A stretch of DNA of 64,000 nt from the NCBI GenBank assembly GCA_003367665.1, contig QKXI01000008.1, positions 158,844-222,843 of the forward strand, read 5' to 3'. The notes below the pieces were generated by a model that was given only the letters and a program-made list of their open reading frames with translations, ran no database searches and was not told the DNA's origin. The stretch is from Leifsonia sp. ku-ls. Lineage in GTDB: Bacteria > Actinomycetota > Actinomycetes > Actinomycetales > Microbacteriaceae. Both the position numbers and the translations under genes were made by a program. Positions 11,086 to 20,116 of the stretch are shown here, piece after piece; positions within the stretch are counted from its first letter, which is position 1, and every line of letters begins with the position of its first letter.

Positions 11086-11679
11086 TCAGCTCGGGTACTG
11101 GCCGCGCTTGACCTGCGGCTTCGGCAGGCGCATGATCCGCAGCTGCAGGGCGCGCATGGCGCCGTACCAGCGCAGGCCGCGCTCCACCTTCGTCTTGCCG
11201 AACTTGTCGCCGACGCGCCGCTGGATGAGGAAGCCGAGCACGATGCAGTCGACGACCGCGACGAAGAAGAAGCCCCACAGCGCGAACAGGCCGTACACCT
11301 GCATGGCGGGCCAGGGGAGGAACGTGAGCACGATGACGATCAGCATCACCGGGATGAGGAACTCGCCGATCGAGAACCGCGCGTCGACGTAGTCGCGCAC
11401 GAACCGGCGCTGCGGTCCGCGGTCGCGGGCGGTCAGGTAGCGGTCGTCGCCGGCCGCCATGCCGATGCGTGCCTTCTCGCGCGCCTCGGCCTGCTTGGCG
11501 CGGGCGGCGCGGGCCGCCTCCTTGCGGTCGGTGGGCACCAGCGGACGCTTGCGGGCGGCCTCCTGCTCGCGGCGGCTCGGCGTCGGGACGCCCTTGCCCT
11601 GCTTCAGCCGCGCTGCCGTCTCTTCGGGGGTCTCGGCCACGGGCGTCTCCGCCTCGGCCGGGTTCTGTCGCTTTGCCAA
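11086..11679 (-). CDS. DUF3043 domain membrane protein
   Basis: A 197-residue actinobacterial protein of unknown function. A charged N-terminal half (Ala/Glu/Lys/Arg-rich, with TPSRREQEAARKRPLVP) is followed by two membrane helices (FLIPVMLIVIVLTFLPWP and GLFALWGFFFVAVVDCIVLG) and a basic C-terminus. The start is chosen as TTG 11679 (MAKRQNP), because upstream in-frame codons run into the promoter region; AAGG about 8 nt upstream could serve as ribosome-binding site. It is divergent from the dipeptidase gene, 39 nt away, and just upstream of rnhA. Confidence 0.82.
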   Translation of the reverse strand: MAKRQNPAEAETPVAETPEETAARLKQGKGVPTPSRREQEAARKRPLVPTDRKEAARAARAKQAEAREKARIGMAAGDDRYLTARDRGPQRRFVRDYVDARFSIGEFLIPVMLIVIVLTFLPWPAMQVYGLFALWGFFFVAVVDCIVLGFLIQRRVGDKFGKTKVERGLRWYGAMRALQLRIMRLPKPQVKRGQYPS

Positions 11680-11705
11680 CTTCGAGCCTTCGGTTGTGTG
11701 GGCTT

Positions 11706-11713
11706 TAAGATTA
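11706..11713. promoter_or_regulatory. Overlapping divergent -10 boxes, DUF3043 / dipeptidase
   Basis: TAAGAT on the plus strand (11706-11711) ends 7 nt before the dipeptidase ATG. TAATCT on the minus strand (11713-11708) lies 28 nt before the DUF3043 TTG. The two hexamers share four base pairs, so the promoters should exclude each other. Confidence 0.5.
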
Positions 11714-11718
11714 CCCGC

Positions 11719-13173
11719 ATGACAGCCAGCCAGCAGACCCCCGTTCCGCACGCCGACGGCGAGACCACGACGACCGCGCAGGAGGCGGCAGACCGGGAGG
11801 TGCGGGCCGCGGTCGACGCGGGTCTCCCGTCGGCGATCGCCGACCTGTCACAGCTGGTGCGCATCCCGTCGGTCTCCTGGTCGGCGTTCGACCCGGCGAA
11901 CGTTCGCCGCAGCGCCGACGCCGTCGCCGCGCTGCTCACCGACTCCGGGATGTTCGAGCGCGTCGAGGTGAAGCAGGCGCCCATCGGCGAGGGCGAGACG
12001 CTCGGTCAGCCGGCGGTGCTCGCGACGCGCGCCGCGCGCAACGGGCGGCCCACCGTGCTGCTCTACGCGCACCACGACGTGCAGCCCGAGGGCGACGAGG
12101 CGAATTGGGACACCCCGCCGTTCGAACCGACCGTGCGCGGCGACCGGCTTTACGGTCGCGGCGCCGCCGACGACAAGGCGGGCGTGATGAGCCACGTCGC
12201 CACCGTTCGCGCCCTGAAGGACGTCTTCGGCGACGACCTCGACCTCGGCCTCGCGGTGTTCATCGAGGGGGAGGAGGAGTTCGGCTCCCGCTCGTTCGCG
12301 AACTTCCTGGAGCAGAACAAGGACGCCCTCGCGGCCGACGTGATCATCGTCGCCGACTCCGACAACGTCGACGTGGACACGCCGGCGCTCACCGTCTCGC
12401 TGCGCGGCAACGTCACCTTCAAGCTGACGGTGTCGACGCTCGAGCACGCCTCCCACTCCGGCATGTACGGCGGAGCGGCCCCGGACGCGATGCTCGCCAT
12501 GGTCAAGCTGCTCGCCACCCTGCACGCCGACGACGGCTCGGTGGCCGTCGAGGGGCTGACCTCGTACGCCGCCGCCGCGGAGCCGCCCGCGTTCGACGAG
12601 GAGGAGCTCGCGCGCGACGCCGCCTTCCTGCCCGGGGTGACGAGCATCGGCACGGGGCCCATCCTGTCCCGGATGTGGTCGCAGCCGACCATCACGGTGA
12701 CCGGCATCGACGCGCCGAGCGTCGCCAACGCGTCCAACACCCTGCTGCCGAGCGTCTCCGTGCGGATCAGTTCCCGCGTGGCGCCCGGGCAGCCGGCGCG
12801 CGAGGCGTACGAGGCGCTGGAGCGGCACCTGCGCGCGCACGCGCCCTTCGGCGCCCACGTCGCCATCGAGGACGTCGACCTCGGCGACCCGTTCCTCGTC
12901 GACACGGCCGGCTGGGCCGCGACCGAGGCGAAGCAGGCCATGACCGACGCCTGGGGCAAAGACGCCGTGGAGACCGGCATCGGCGGCTCCATCCCGTTCA
13001 TCGCCGACCTGGTGCGCGACTTCCCGCAGGCGCAGATCCTGGTGACCGGCGTGGAGGACCCCGACACGCGGGCGCACAGCCCGAACGAGTCGCTGCACCT
13101 CGGCGTGTTCAAGCGCGCGGTGCTGGCGGAGGCGCTGCTGCTGGCGCGTCTGAACGCGCGCGCGGCATCCTGA
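11719..13173 (+). CDS. M20-family dipeptidase (zinc metallopeptidase)
   Basis: A 484-residue M20/M28-like peptidase. Metal-ligand motifs are in order: LLYAHHDVQPEG (His), GRGAADDKAGVMSH (bridging Asp and neighbour), IEGEEEFGS (catalytic and ligand Glu), VADSDN (Asp) and HSPNESLHL (His). The dimerisation domain sits at about 225-375 (HSGMYGGAAPD). It probably hydrolyses dipeptides or N-blocked amino acids in the cytoplasm; no signal peptide is present. ATG 11719 is chosen because TAAGAT sits 7 nt upstream; the longer open frame upstream runs across the antisense DUF3043 gene. Confidence 0.9.
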   Translation: MTASQQTPVPHADGETTTTAQEAADREVRAAVDAGLPSAIADLSQLVRIPSVSWSAFDPANVRRSADAVAALLTDSGMFERVEVKQAPIGEGETLGQPAVLATRAARNGRPTVLLYAHHDVQPEGDEANWDTPPFEPTVRGDRLYGRGAADDKAGVMSHVATVRALKDVFGDDLDLGLAVFIEGEEEFGSRSFANFLEQNKDALAADVIIVADSDNVDVDTPALTVSLRGNVTFKLTVSTLEHASHSGMYGGAAPDAMLAMVKLLATLHADDGSVAVEGLTSYAAAAEPPAFDEEELARDAAFLPGVTSIGTGPILSRMWSQPTITVTGIDAPSVANASNTLLPSVSVRISSRVAPGQPAREAYEALERHLRAHAPFGAHVAIEDVDLGDPFLVDTAGWAATEAKQAMTDAWGKDAVETGIGGSIPFIADLVRDFPQAQILVTGVEDPDTRAHSPNESLHLGVFKRAVLAEALLLARLNARAAS

Positions 13174-13195
13174 CGCAATTCCCACCGGAGCGACG

Positions 13196-13201
13196 TACAA
13201 T
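13196..13201 (+). promoter_or_regulatory. -10 box of the A-type Fe-S carrier gene
   Basis: TACAAT, about 49 nt before the ATG; the leader carries the GAGGAG ribosome-binding site. The -35 is not clear. Confidence 0.4.
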
Positions 13202-13250
13202 CGAGCCAGATTTCGTTCCACCGTTCGAAACACCCTTGGTGAGGAGTCCC

Positions 13251-13607
13251 ATGACCGACACAACGCTGACCGCGACGAAGGCCCACGGAGTCGGCCTGAC
13301 CGACGCTGCGGCATCCAAGGTCAGGAGCCTGCTCGAGCAGGAGGGCCGCGACGACCTGCGTCTGCGCGTCGCCGTCCAGCCCGGCGGGTGCTCCGGCCTG
13401 ATCTACCAGCTGTACTTCGACGAGCGCATGCTCGACGGGGACGCGACCGTCGACTTCGGCGGGGTGGAGGTCATCGTCGACAAGATGAGCGTCCCGTACC
13501 TCGACGGTGCGACGATCGACTTCGAGGACACGATCCAGAAGCAGGGCTTCACGATCGACAACCCCAACGCGACCGGCTCGTGCGCCTGTGGAGACTCGTT
13601 CCACTAG
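13251..13607 (+). CDS. A-type iron-sulfur carrier (IscA/ErpA/HesB family)
   Basis: A 118-residue protein that delivers Fe-S clusters to client enzymes. The three ligand cysteines are present: Cys47 (GGCSGLIYQ) and Cys111 and Cys113 (CACGDSF at the C-terminus). ATG 13251 is preceded by GAGGAG. Plausible clients in this window include LipA and the Rieske protein QcrA (inference). It lies just upstream of the ctaCDF genes, from which a strong terminator separates it, as in many Actinobacteria. Which A-type subgroup it belongs to cannot be decided here, so no symbol is given. Confidence 0.92.
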   Translation: MTDTTLTATKAHGVGLTDAAASKVRSLLEQEGRDDLRLRVAVQPGGCSGLIYQLYFDERMLDGDATVDFGGVEVIVDKMSVPYLDGATIDFEDTIQKQGFTIDNPNATGSCACGDSFH

Positions 13608-13633
13608 GAGCTCCATAGCACACGAACGACCTC

Positions 13634-13664
13634 AGGGCCGCCCTCCACAGGGCGGCCCTTTTGT
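13634..13664 (+). terminator. Intrinsic terminator after the Fe-S carrier gene
   Basis: Perfect 11-bp GC-rich stem (AGGGCCGCCCT, 13634-13644; complement 13649-13659), 4-nt loop CCAC, then TTTTG. The most classical intrinsic terminator in the window. Confidence 0.9.
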
Positions 13665-13752
13665 TCGGATCAGGGTGTCAGTCGGAGTAGGGTAGACACA
13701 GCCACATACAGTTGCATGTGAACTGTCCCAGTAGTCACTCGAAAGGTCACCG

Positions 13753-14649
13753 GTGCGTCACAATCGCCGTCTCCGATGGGCTGCCATCCCGATCGCCGCG
13801 GCCCTGGTCGCGGTCCTGGCGGGCTGCACGCAGGCTCAGCTGCACGGATTCCTCCCGGGCTTCGTGGAGGGCGAGCCGCCCGTCACGAACCACACCGAGC
13901 GCATCAGCGGGCTCTGGGTCACGAGCTGGATCGTCCTGCTCATCGTCGGCATCGTCGTCTGGGGCCTCACGCTGTGGGCGGTCATCGTCTACCGCCGCCG
14001 CAAGGGGCAGACCGGCCTGCCGGTGCAGCTGCGCTACAACATGCCGATCGAGATCTTCTACACGATCGTGCCGCTCATCCTGGTGCTCGGCTTCTTCGCC
14101 TTCACGGCCCGCGACCAGGCGGCGATCGAGAAGCCGTACGCCAACCCCGACCTCAAGATCCAGGTCTACGCCAAGCAGTGGGCGTGGGACTTCAACTACG
14201 TGACGGACAACGTCTACGACCCGGGCATCCAGGTGCAGCCCGACGACAACAGCGCCACCCCCGGCTCTGTGCAGGAGGGCGAGATCCCGACGCTGTACCT
14301 GCCGGAGAACAAGAAGATCACGATCCAGCTCGACTCGCGCGACGTGATCCACTCCTTCTGGGTCCCCGCGATGCTCTACAAGAAAGACGTCATCCCGGGC
14401 AAGACCAACTACATGTACTTCGAGACCACCGACCGCACGGGCACCTTCGTGGGCAAGTGCGCGGAGCTCTGCGGCGAGTACCACTCCGCCATGCTCTTCA
14501 ACGTGAAGATCGTGTCGCAGTCGGAGTACGACGCCCACATCCAGAAGCTGCGCGACCAGGGCTACGAGGGCCAGCTCGGCTCCGAGTACGACCGCAACCA
14601 GAACCTGCCAGGAACGGGCGCCCCGAAGGGCACCCAGGGCAACGAGTAG
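13753..14649 (+). CDS. ctaC: Cytochrome c oxidase subunit II
   Basis: A 298-residue subunit II of the aa3 oxidase. The N-terminus is a lipoprotein signal (VAVLAGC, Cys25 acylated). Two membrane helices follow (about 52-72 and 92-115). The periplasmic cupredoxin domain carries the CuA site: His200 (DVIHSFWVP), Cys236, Cys240, His244 and Met247 ([12 protein letters not shown]). GTG start 13753 follows GAAAGG. A TAGGGT about 60 nt upstream may be the -10 box. It heads the ctaC-ctaD-ctaF operon. In this lineage electrons come from the diheme cytochrome QcrC rather than a soluble cytochrome c. Confidence 0.96.
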   Translation: MRHNRRLRWAAIPIAAALVAVLAGCTQAQLHGFLPGFVEGEPPVTNHTERISGLWVTSWIVLLIVGIVVWGLTLWAVIVYRRRKGQTGLPVQLRYNMPIEIFYTIVPLILVLGFFAFTARDQAAIEKPYANPDLKIQVYAKQWAWDFNYVTDNVYDPGIQVQPDDNSATPGSVQEGEIPTLYLPENKKITIQLDSRDVIHSFWVPAMLYKKDVIPGKTNYMYFETTDRTGTFVGKCAELCGEYHSAMLFNVKIVSQSEYDAHIQKLRDQGYEGQLGSEYDRNQNLPGTGAPKGTQGNE

Positions 14650-14659
14650 GACGCCACAG

Positions 14660-16408
14660 ATGACGACGACAGCACCGGCACCGGGGGCCACGACCGCCCC
14701 GAAGCCAGGGCCCACGATCCTCACCAGGAACGGTGCGGAGCGCAAGGGCAACATCCTGGTGAACTACATCACGTCGACGGACCACAAGACCATCGGGTAC
14801 ATGTACCTGGTCTCGTCGTTCGTGTACTTCCTCATCGGCGGCGTGATGGCCCTCATCATCCGCGCCCAGCTCTTCGAGCCGGGCCTGCAGGTCGTGCAGA
14901 CCAAGGAGCAGTACAACCAGCTCTTCACGATGCACGGCACGATCATGCTGCTGATGTTCGCGACGCCGCTGTTCGCCGGCTTCGCCAACGTCCTCATGCC
15001 GCTGCAGATCGGCGCGCCCGACGTCGCCTTCCCGCGACTGAACGCGCTGGCGTACTGGTTCTACTCGTTCGGCTCGCTCATCGCGGTGGCCGGCTTCCTC
15101 ACCCCGCAGGGTGCGGCGTCGTTCGGCTGGTTCGCCTACGCACCACTCTCGAGCACGACGTTCTCGCCAGGAATCGGCGGCAATCTCTGGGTGCTGGGCC
15201 TCGGCCTGTCCGGCTTCGGCACCATCCTCGGCGCGGTGAACTTCATCACCACGATCATCACGATGCGCGCCCCGGGCATGACCATGTTCCGCATGCCGAT
15301 CTTCACCTGGAACACCCTGGTCACCTCGATCCTCGTGCTCATGGCCTTCCCGGTTCTCGCCGCGGCCTTGTTCGCCCTCGCGGCCGACCGCGTGTTCGAC
15401 GCGCACATCTACGACGCGGCCAACGGCGGAGCCCTGCTCTGGCAGCACCTGTTCTGGTTCTTCGGTCACCCCGAGGTGTACATCATCGCGCTGCCGTTCT
15501 TCGGCATCGTGTCCGAGATCTTCCCGGTGTTCAGCCGGAAGCCGATCTTCGGGTACAAGACGCTGGTGTACGCGACGATCGCGATCGCGGCCCTCTCCGT
15601 CACGGTGTGGGCGCACCACATGTACGTGACCGGCTCGGTGCTGCTGCCGTGGTTCTCGCTGATGACGATGCTCATCGCGGTCCCGACCGGCGTGAAGATC
15701 TTCAACTGGATCGGCACGATGTGGCGCGGCTCGCTCACCTTCGAGTCGCCCATGCTGTGGTCGATCGGCTTCCTGATCACCTTCACCTTCGGTGGTCTGA
15801 CGGGCGTCATCCTGGCCTCGCCGCCGCTCGACTTCCACGTCTCCGACACGTACTTCGTCGTCGCGCACTTCCACTACGTGGTGTTCGGCACGGTCGTGTT
15901 CGCCATGTTCGCCGGCTTCTACTTCTGGTGGCCGAAGTGGACGGGCAAGATGCTCAACGACCGCCTGGGCAAGTGGCACTTCTGGCTGCTGTTCATCGGC
16001 TTCCACACGACGTTCCTCATCCAGCACTGGCTGGGCGTCGTCGGCATGCCGCGACGGTACGCGACGTACCTGCCGTCCGACGGCTTCACCTGGATGAACC
16101 AGGTCTCGTCGATCGGCGCCGGCATCCTGGCGATCTCGATGATCCCGTTCTTCGTCAACGTGTACCTGACCGCGCGCAACGCGCCGAAGGTCACGGTCAA
16201 CGACCCGTGGGGCTACGGCCGCTCGCTCGAGTGGGCGACCAGCTGCCCGCCGCCGCGGCACAACTTCACGTCGATCCCGCGCATCCGTTCGGAGTCGCCG
16301 GCGTTCGACCTGAACCACCCCGAGGCGGGCATCCCGATCGGCGTGGGTCCCGCGAAGGACGCCCCCGACGCGCCTGTGCACGACGTCGCGAACAACGAGG
16401 TGAAGTAA
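14660..16408 (+). CDS. ctaD: Cytochrome c oxidase subunit I
   Basis: A 582-residue, 12-helix catalytic subunit. Heme and copper ligands are visible: His92 (MHGTIMLL, heme a), His270 in GHPEVY with the His270-Tyr274 cross-link pair, His319 and His320 (WAHHMY, CuB), His403 (heme a3) and His405 (heme a) in VAHFHYV. The Glu-containing HPEVY marks an A-family heme-copper oxidase. It reduces O2 to water and pumps protons. It begins 10 nt after the ctaC stop and 3 nt before ctaF. Confidence 0.97.
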   Translation: MTTTAPAPGATTAPKPGPTILTRNGAERKGNILVNYITSTDHKTIGYMYLVSSFVYFLIGGVMALIIRAQLFEPGLQVVQTKEQYNQLFTMHGTIMLLMFATPLFAGFANVLMPLQIGAPDVAFPRLNALAYWFYSFGSLIAVAGFLTPQGAASFGWFAYAPLSSTTFSPGIGGNLWVLGLGLSGFGTILGAVNFITTIITMRAPGMTMFRMPIFTWNTLVTSILVLMAFPVLAAALFALAADRVFDAHIYDAANGGALLWQHLFWFFGHPEVYIIALPFFGIVSEIFPVFSRKPIFGYKTLVYATIAIAALSVTVWAHHMYVTGSVLLPWFSLMTMLIAVPTGVKIFNWIGTMWRGSLTFESPMLWSIGFLITFTFGGLTGVILASPPLDFHVSDTYFVVAHFHYVVFGTVVFAMFAGFYFWWPKWTGKMLNDRLGKWHFWLLFIGFHTTFLIQHWLGVVGMPRRYATYLPSDGFTWMNQVSSIGAGILAISMIPFFVNVYLTARNAPKVTVNDPWGYGRSLEWATSCPPPRHNFTSIPRIRSESPAFDLNHPEAGIPIGVGPAKDAPDAPVHDVANNEVK

Positions 16409-16411
16409 CCC

Positions 16412-16831
16412 ATGCGCGCCAACGCCATCCTGTTCTGGATCCTGTCGATCTTCTTCCTGCTCTCGGCGATCACCTACACGCTGTGGAACCTGCTCGACTA
16501 CCACCACGCGATCGAGTGGGTCGGCACGGTCGCGATGCTGCTCGGAGCGATCCTGGCCGCGTTCATCGCGTTCTACGTCGGCCGCTCCCACGCCGCCCAG
16601 GGCGGCGAGCTGCCGGAGGACCGCCTCGACGCGAACATCGACGACGGCGACCCGGAGCTCGGCCACTTCAGCCCCTGGAGCTGGTGGCCGATCGCCCTGG
16701 CCTTCGGCGCCGGCCTCGTGGTCCTCGGCCTCGCCGTCGGCTTCTGGATCTGCTTCATCGGCGTCGCCTTCAGCCTCGTCTGCATCGTCGGCTGGGTCTA
16801 CGAGTACTACCGCGGCTACTTCGCCCGGTAA
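16412..16831 (+). CDS. ctaF: Cytochrome c oxidase subunit IV, actinobacterial type
   Basis: A 139-residue protein with four membrane helices (ILFWILSIFFLLSAITYTLW, VAMLLGAILAAFIAFYVG, WPIALAFGAGLVVLGLAVGF, and CFIGVAFSLVCIVGWVY). A hydrophilic loop between helices 2 and 3 ends HFSPWSWWP, a family signature. Actinobacterial subunit IV is a structural part of the bc1-aa3 supercomplex. ATG 16412 lies 3 nt after the ctaD stop. Confidence 0.93.
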   Translation: MRANAILFWILSIFFLLSAITYTLWNLLDYHHAIEWVGTVAMLLGAILAAFIAFYVGRSHAAQGGELPEDRLDANIDDGDPELGHFSPWSWWPIALAFGAGLVVLGLAVGFWICFIGVAFSLVCIVGWVYEYYRGYFAR

Positions 16832-16849
16832 CCCGCACCACACGCGCAC

Positions 16850-16881
16850 AAGGGGCCGTCTCCTCCGGGAGGCGGCCCCTT
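16850..16881 (+). terminator. Hairpin terminator after ctaF
   Basis: 9-bp outer stem (AAGGGGCCG with CGGCCCCTT) plus an inner CCTCC/GGAGG pairing, 18 nt after the ctaF stop. It closes the ctaCDF operon. Confidence 0.8.
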
Positions 16882-16986
16882 GTCGCTGGGTCGAGTCGGC
16901 GCCACGGCCGGGAGGTGGCGCCGGGGAGGGCGTCCTCATCGTCTATCAGCGGGTGAGGCGTGCCGCTGGTGTGAGACCATGCGGGG

Positions 16987-17553
16987 GTGGCGGTGGAGGT
17001 GGTCCCGTACTCGGAGCAGTGGCCCGTCCGATTCGCGGAGGTCGTGACGGCGCTGAGTCGCGCGCTCGACGGTGTGCCCGTCGTGGCGATCGAGCACGTC
17101 GGCTCCACCTCGGTGCCGGGGCTCCCGGCCAAGCCGATCCTCGACGTCGACGTCATCGTGCGACGTCCGCATGTCTCCGCCGCGATCGCGGCCCTCGTGG
17201 AGGCGGGCTACGCTCACCAGGGCGACCTGGGCCTGACCGACCGGGAATGCCTGAGCGCTCCCGACGACGACCCACGGCGGAACGTGTACGTCTGCGTGGA
17301 GAGCACCCTGCACGTCCGCAACCACCTCGCCGTGCGTGACGTGCTCCGCGCCCGCGCCGACCTCCGCGAGCGGTACGGTGCCGTGAAGACACAGCTCGCA
17401 CGCCGCCCCGAGATGGACATCGACACCTACGTCGAGGCGAAGTCCGGTGTGCTTCAGGAGGTGCTGGCCGCGTCCGAGCTGTCGGAGAACGAGCGGGCGA
17501 CGATCCTTGCGGTGAACAGCCGCTCTGACGGAAGCGGTGAACAGCCACCCTGA
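16987..17553 (+). CDS. GrpB/UPF0157 family protein (nucleotidyltransferase-like)
   Basis: A 188-residue protein of the GrpB family. It has VVPYSEQWPVRFAEV at the N-terminus and EHVGSTSVPGLPAKPILDVD, in which GST and DVD resemble the polymerase-beta nucleotidyltransferase core. LRARADLRERYGAVK occurs near residue 120. Biochemical function in this family is mostly unknown. GTG start at 16987 with GGGGGTGG overlapping; the start is not firmly fixed. It sits alone between the two respiratory operons. Confidence 0.85.
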   Translation: MAVEVVPYSEQWPVRFAEVVTALSRALDGVPVVAIEHVGSTSVPGLPAKPILDVDVIVRRPHVSAAIAALVEAGYAHQGDLGLTDRECLSAPDDDPRRNVYVCVESTLHVRNHLAVRDVLRARADLRERYGAVKTQLARRPEMDIDTYVEAKSGVLQEVLAASELSENERATILAVNSRSDGSGEQPP

Positions 17554-17589
17554 AATGGCCGCGTCGCCCGCCGCTCGGCGCGCAAGCGC

Positions 17590-18399
17590 TCAGCGGCGCG
17601 ACAGGCGCAGCACGTCGACGGAGACGCGGGTCGTGTCCGCCGCGGCGGCCTCGGCGGCGGCGTGCCGCGCGGAGGGCCCCATGGCCACCAGCGCGTCGCG
17701 GAGTGCACCGTCGAGCGTAAGGTCGTACGCCACGTGCTCGCGCCTCTGGAGCTCGTACAGCGGCTCTGCGGCGGTGATCACGTCCTCGGCCTTGTCCGAC
17801 GGGATGTCCAGCATGGCGCCGCCCGCACGGAGCGACCCCAGGTGGTCGGCGCGAGGAACGACGACCACGAGTGTGCCTCCCGGTCGCAGCACGCGGTGGA
17901 ACTCCGCCAGGTTACGCGGGGCGAACACGTCGAGCACGACGTCCGCGATGCCGGGCCGCACCGGAAGGGGGCGCCAGGTGTCCGCCACCAGCCCGTCCAC
18001 GCGCTCCGAGGAGCGAACGGCGCGCGCGACCGCCTGGGGCGACAGGTCCATGGCCAGCCCGACCGAATCCGGGTCGTCCGCGGCGGTGAGAGCGGCGCGG
18101 AGGTAGTAGCCGGTTCCCGCGCCGGCGTCGAGGACGCGGCTGCCCGAGCCCGACGCGGCGACGGCGGCGATGGGGGAGTAGGCGCCGCTCTCCAGCACGG
18201 TGTCGCGGGCCTCCAGCATCTCCGCCGTGTCTCCGACATGGCGGCTGCCGCTGCCCAGCAGGGACACGAAACCGCGCTTGTTCACGTCGTCGCGGTGGCC
18301 CGTGGCGCAGCCGAGGGTGAGACGGTCCACCGGATCCAGATCGGCGGCGCACACGGGGCAGCGCAGCCAGGAGGCGAGGCGGGGGAGGTCGAGCGGCAT
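17590..18399 (-). CDS. RlmA-type 23S rRNA (guanine-N1) methyltransferase
   Basis: A 269-residue SAM-dependent methyltransferase. An N-terminal zinc ribbon (CPVC near residue 14 and CATGH near 31) is typical of RlmA/TlrB enzymes, which methylate N1 of G745 or G748 in 23S rRNA. DDVNKRGFVSLL follows, then the SAM site VLDAGAGTGYYL (about 90-101) and DVFAPRNLAEFHRVLRPGG. TlrB-type members confer tylosin resistance in producers; nothing here shows which guanine is modified or any resistance role. ATG 18399 has TAGGCT 9 nt upstream. Confidence 0.85.
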   Translation of the reverse strand: MPLDLPRLASWLRCPVCAADLDPVDRLTLGCATGHRDDVNKRGFVSLLGSGSRHVGDTAEMLEARDTVLESGAYSPIAAVAASGSGSRVLDAGAGTGYYLRAALTAADDPDSVGLAMDLSPQAVARAVRSSERVDGLVADTWRPLPVRPGIADVVLDVFAPRNLAEFHRVLRPGGTLVVVVPRADHLGSLRAGGAMLDIPSDKAEDVITAAEPLYELQRREHVAYDLTLDGALRDALVAMGPSARHAAAEAAAADTTRVSVDVLRLSRR

Positions 18400-18408
18400 C
18401 AGTCAGGG

Positions 18409-18414
18409 AGCCTA
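18409..18414 (-). promoter_or_regulatory. -10 box of the RlmA-type gene
   Basis: TAGGCT on the minus strand, 9 nt before the ATG at 18399; no Shine-Dalgarno sequence follows. Confidence 0.45.
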
Positions 18415-18443
18415 TCGGGACGAGGGCGAGGGCGGAGAGACGC

Positions 18444-18479
18444 GGAAGCGCCGGCGCGAACGAACGCGCCGGCGCTTCC
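18444..18479 (-). terminator. Hairpin terminator after qcrB
   Basis: Perfect 15-bp stem (18444-18458 with 18465-18479) and a 6-nt loop, 17 nt after the qcrB stop. It closes the ctaE-qcrCAB operon and also faces the RlmA-type gene's promoter. Confidence 0.8.
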
Positions 18480-18496
18480 GGGAGGGCGGAGGACCG

Positions 18497-20116
18497 TCAG
18501 TGGTGGTCGTGGCCCGACTCGAGCTCGCCGCGGGTGGGCGGCAGGATGCGGTCCTCGAAGAACCAGCGGGACAGGCCCGCGCGCATCCGGTTCGCCGCCG
18601 TGATCTTGCCGCGGCGGTTCGGGCGGAGCATGAGCGGCTCGTAGGCCTCCTGGGAGACCAGGCGCCAGCGCTCGTAGTCGCTCAGCTGCTCGTGCACCTC
18701 GATGAACTCGCCACCGGGCAGCTTCACGATGCGGCCCGACTCATAGCCGTGGAGGGCGATCGAGCGGTCCTTCTTCTGCAGCGCCAGGCAGACGCGCTTG
18801 GTCACGACGAACGCGATCAGCGGGCCGATGAACAGCAGCGCCTGGAGGGAGTGGATGACGCCCTCCATGGTCAGCTTGAAGTGCGTCGCCATGATGTCCG
18901 AGCTCGCCGCCGCCCAGAACACCGCGTAGAACGTGACGCCGGCCGCGCCGATGGCGGTGCGGGTCGCCGCGTTGCGCGGACGGTCCAGGATGTGGTGCTC
19001 GCGCTTGTCGCCCGTGATCCACGCCTCGAGGAACGGGTAGAACATCACGGTCACGATGAACAGTCCGAGGATCGCCACCGGGATGATGATGTTGAACGAC
19101 CAGGTGCGGTCGAGCCAGACGAACTCCCAGCCCGGCGGGACCAGACGCAGCGCGCCGTCCGCGAAGCCGATGTACCAGTCCGGCTGGGTGCCGGCGGACA
19201 CGGGGGAGGGGTCGTACGGGCCGTAGTTCCAGATCGGGTTGATGGTGAAGAACGACGCCATGAGCGCGACGACACCGAACACGATGAAGAAGAAGCCGCC
19301 GGCCTTCGCCGCGTACACCGGGAGAACCGGGTAGCCGACGACGTTGCCCTGCGTGCGACCGGGGGCCGCGTACTGCGTGTGCTTGTGGATGACCACGAAC
19401 ATCAGGTGCAGCGCGATGAACGCGACGACGAGCGCCGGCAGCAGCAGGATGTGCAGCGTGTACAGGCGGCCGACGATGGCGGTGCCCGGGAACTCGCCGC
19501 CGAACAGCAGGAACGAGATCCACGTGCCGACCACCGGCAGGCCCTTGATCAGGCCGTCGATGATGCGGAGGCCGTTGCCCGAGAGCAGGTCGTCCGGGAG
19601 CGAGTAGCCGGTGAAGCCCTCGGCCATCGCGAGGATGAACAGGACGAAGCCGATGACCCAGTTCAGCTCACGCGGCTTGCGGAACGCGCCGGTGAAGAAG
19701 ATGCGGAGCATGTGCAGGCCGATGGCCGCCACGAACAGCAGCGCCGCCCAGTGGTGGATCTGCCGGACCAGGAGGCCGCCGCGCACCTCGAACGAGATGT
19801 TCAGCGTGCTCTGCATGGCCGAGGACATCTCGATGCCCTTCAGCGGCACGTACGAGCCGTTGTAGGTGACCTCCGCCATCGACGCCTGGAAGAAGAATGT
19901 CAGGAAGGTGCCGGACAGCAGGATGACGATGAAGCTGTAGAGCGCCACCTCGCCGAGCAGGAACGACCAGTGGTCCGGGAAGATCTTGCGGCCGAACTCC
20001 TTGACGGCGCCCGAGATGCTGGTGCGGTCTTCGAGGTAGTTCGCGGCCGCAGCCGTGAACCCGCCCTTCGAGGCCGTCGTCTGTGCCGCGGGGCGTGCGG
20101 CGGTCGTGGTGCTCAA
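18497..20116 (-). CDS. qcrB: Cytochrome bc1 complex cytochrome b subunit
   Basis: A 539-residue cytochrome b of the menaquinol:cytochrome c oxidoreductase. Heme-ligand helices are visible (RQIHHWAALLFVAAIGLHML, and LYTLHILLLPALVVAFIALH), with nine or so membrane segments and a C-terminal hydrophilic extension of about 120 residues, an actinobacterial feature. The start is TTG 20116, because it gives TTGA overlap with the qcrA stop and MSTTTAARP at the N-terminus; a longer open frame upstream only reads through qcrA in another frame. It is the known binding site of Q203-type inhibitors in mycobacteria. Confidence 0.95.
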   Translation of the reverse strand: MSTTTAARPAAQTTASKGGFTAAAANYLEDRTSISGAVKEFGRKIFPDHWSFLLGEVALYSFIVILLSGTFLTFFFQASMAEVTYNGSYVPLKGIEMSSAMQSTLNISFEVRGGLLVRQIHHWAALLFVAAIGLHMLRIFFTGAFRKPRELNWVIGFVLFILAMAEGFTGYSLPDDLLSGNGLRIIDGLIKGLPVVGTWISFLLFGGEFPGTAIVGRLYTLHILLLPALVVAFIALHLMFVVIHKHTQYAAPGRTQGNVVGYPVLPVYAAKAGGFFFIVFGVVALMASFFTINPIWNYGPYDPSPVSAGTQPDWYIGFADGALRLVPPGWEFVWLDRTWSFNIIIPVAILGLFIVTVMFYPFLEAWITGDKREHHILDRPRNAATRTAIGAAGVTFYAVFWAAASSDIMATHFKLTMEGVIHSLQALLFIGPLIAFVVTKRVCLALQKKDRSIALHGYESGRIVKLPGGEFIEVHEQLSDYERWRLVSQEAYEPLMLRPNRRGKITAANRMRAGLSRWFFEDRILPPTRGELESGHDHH

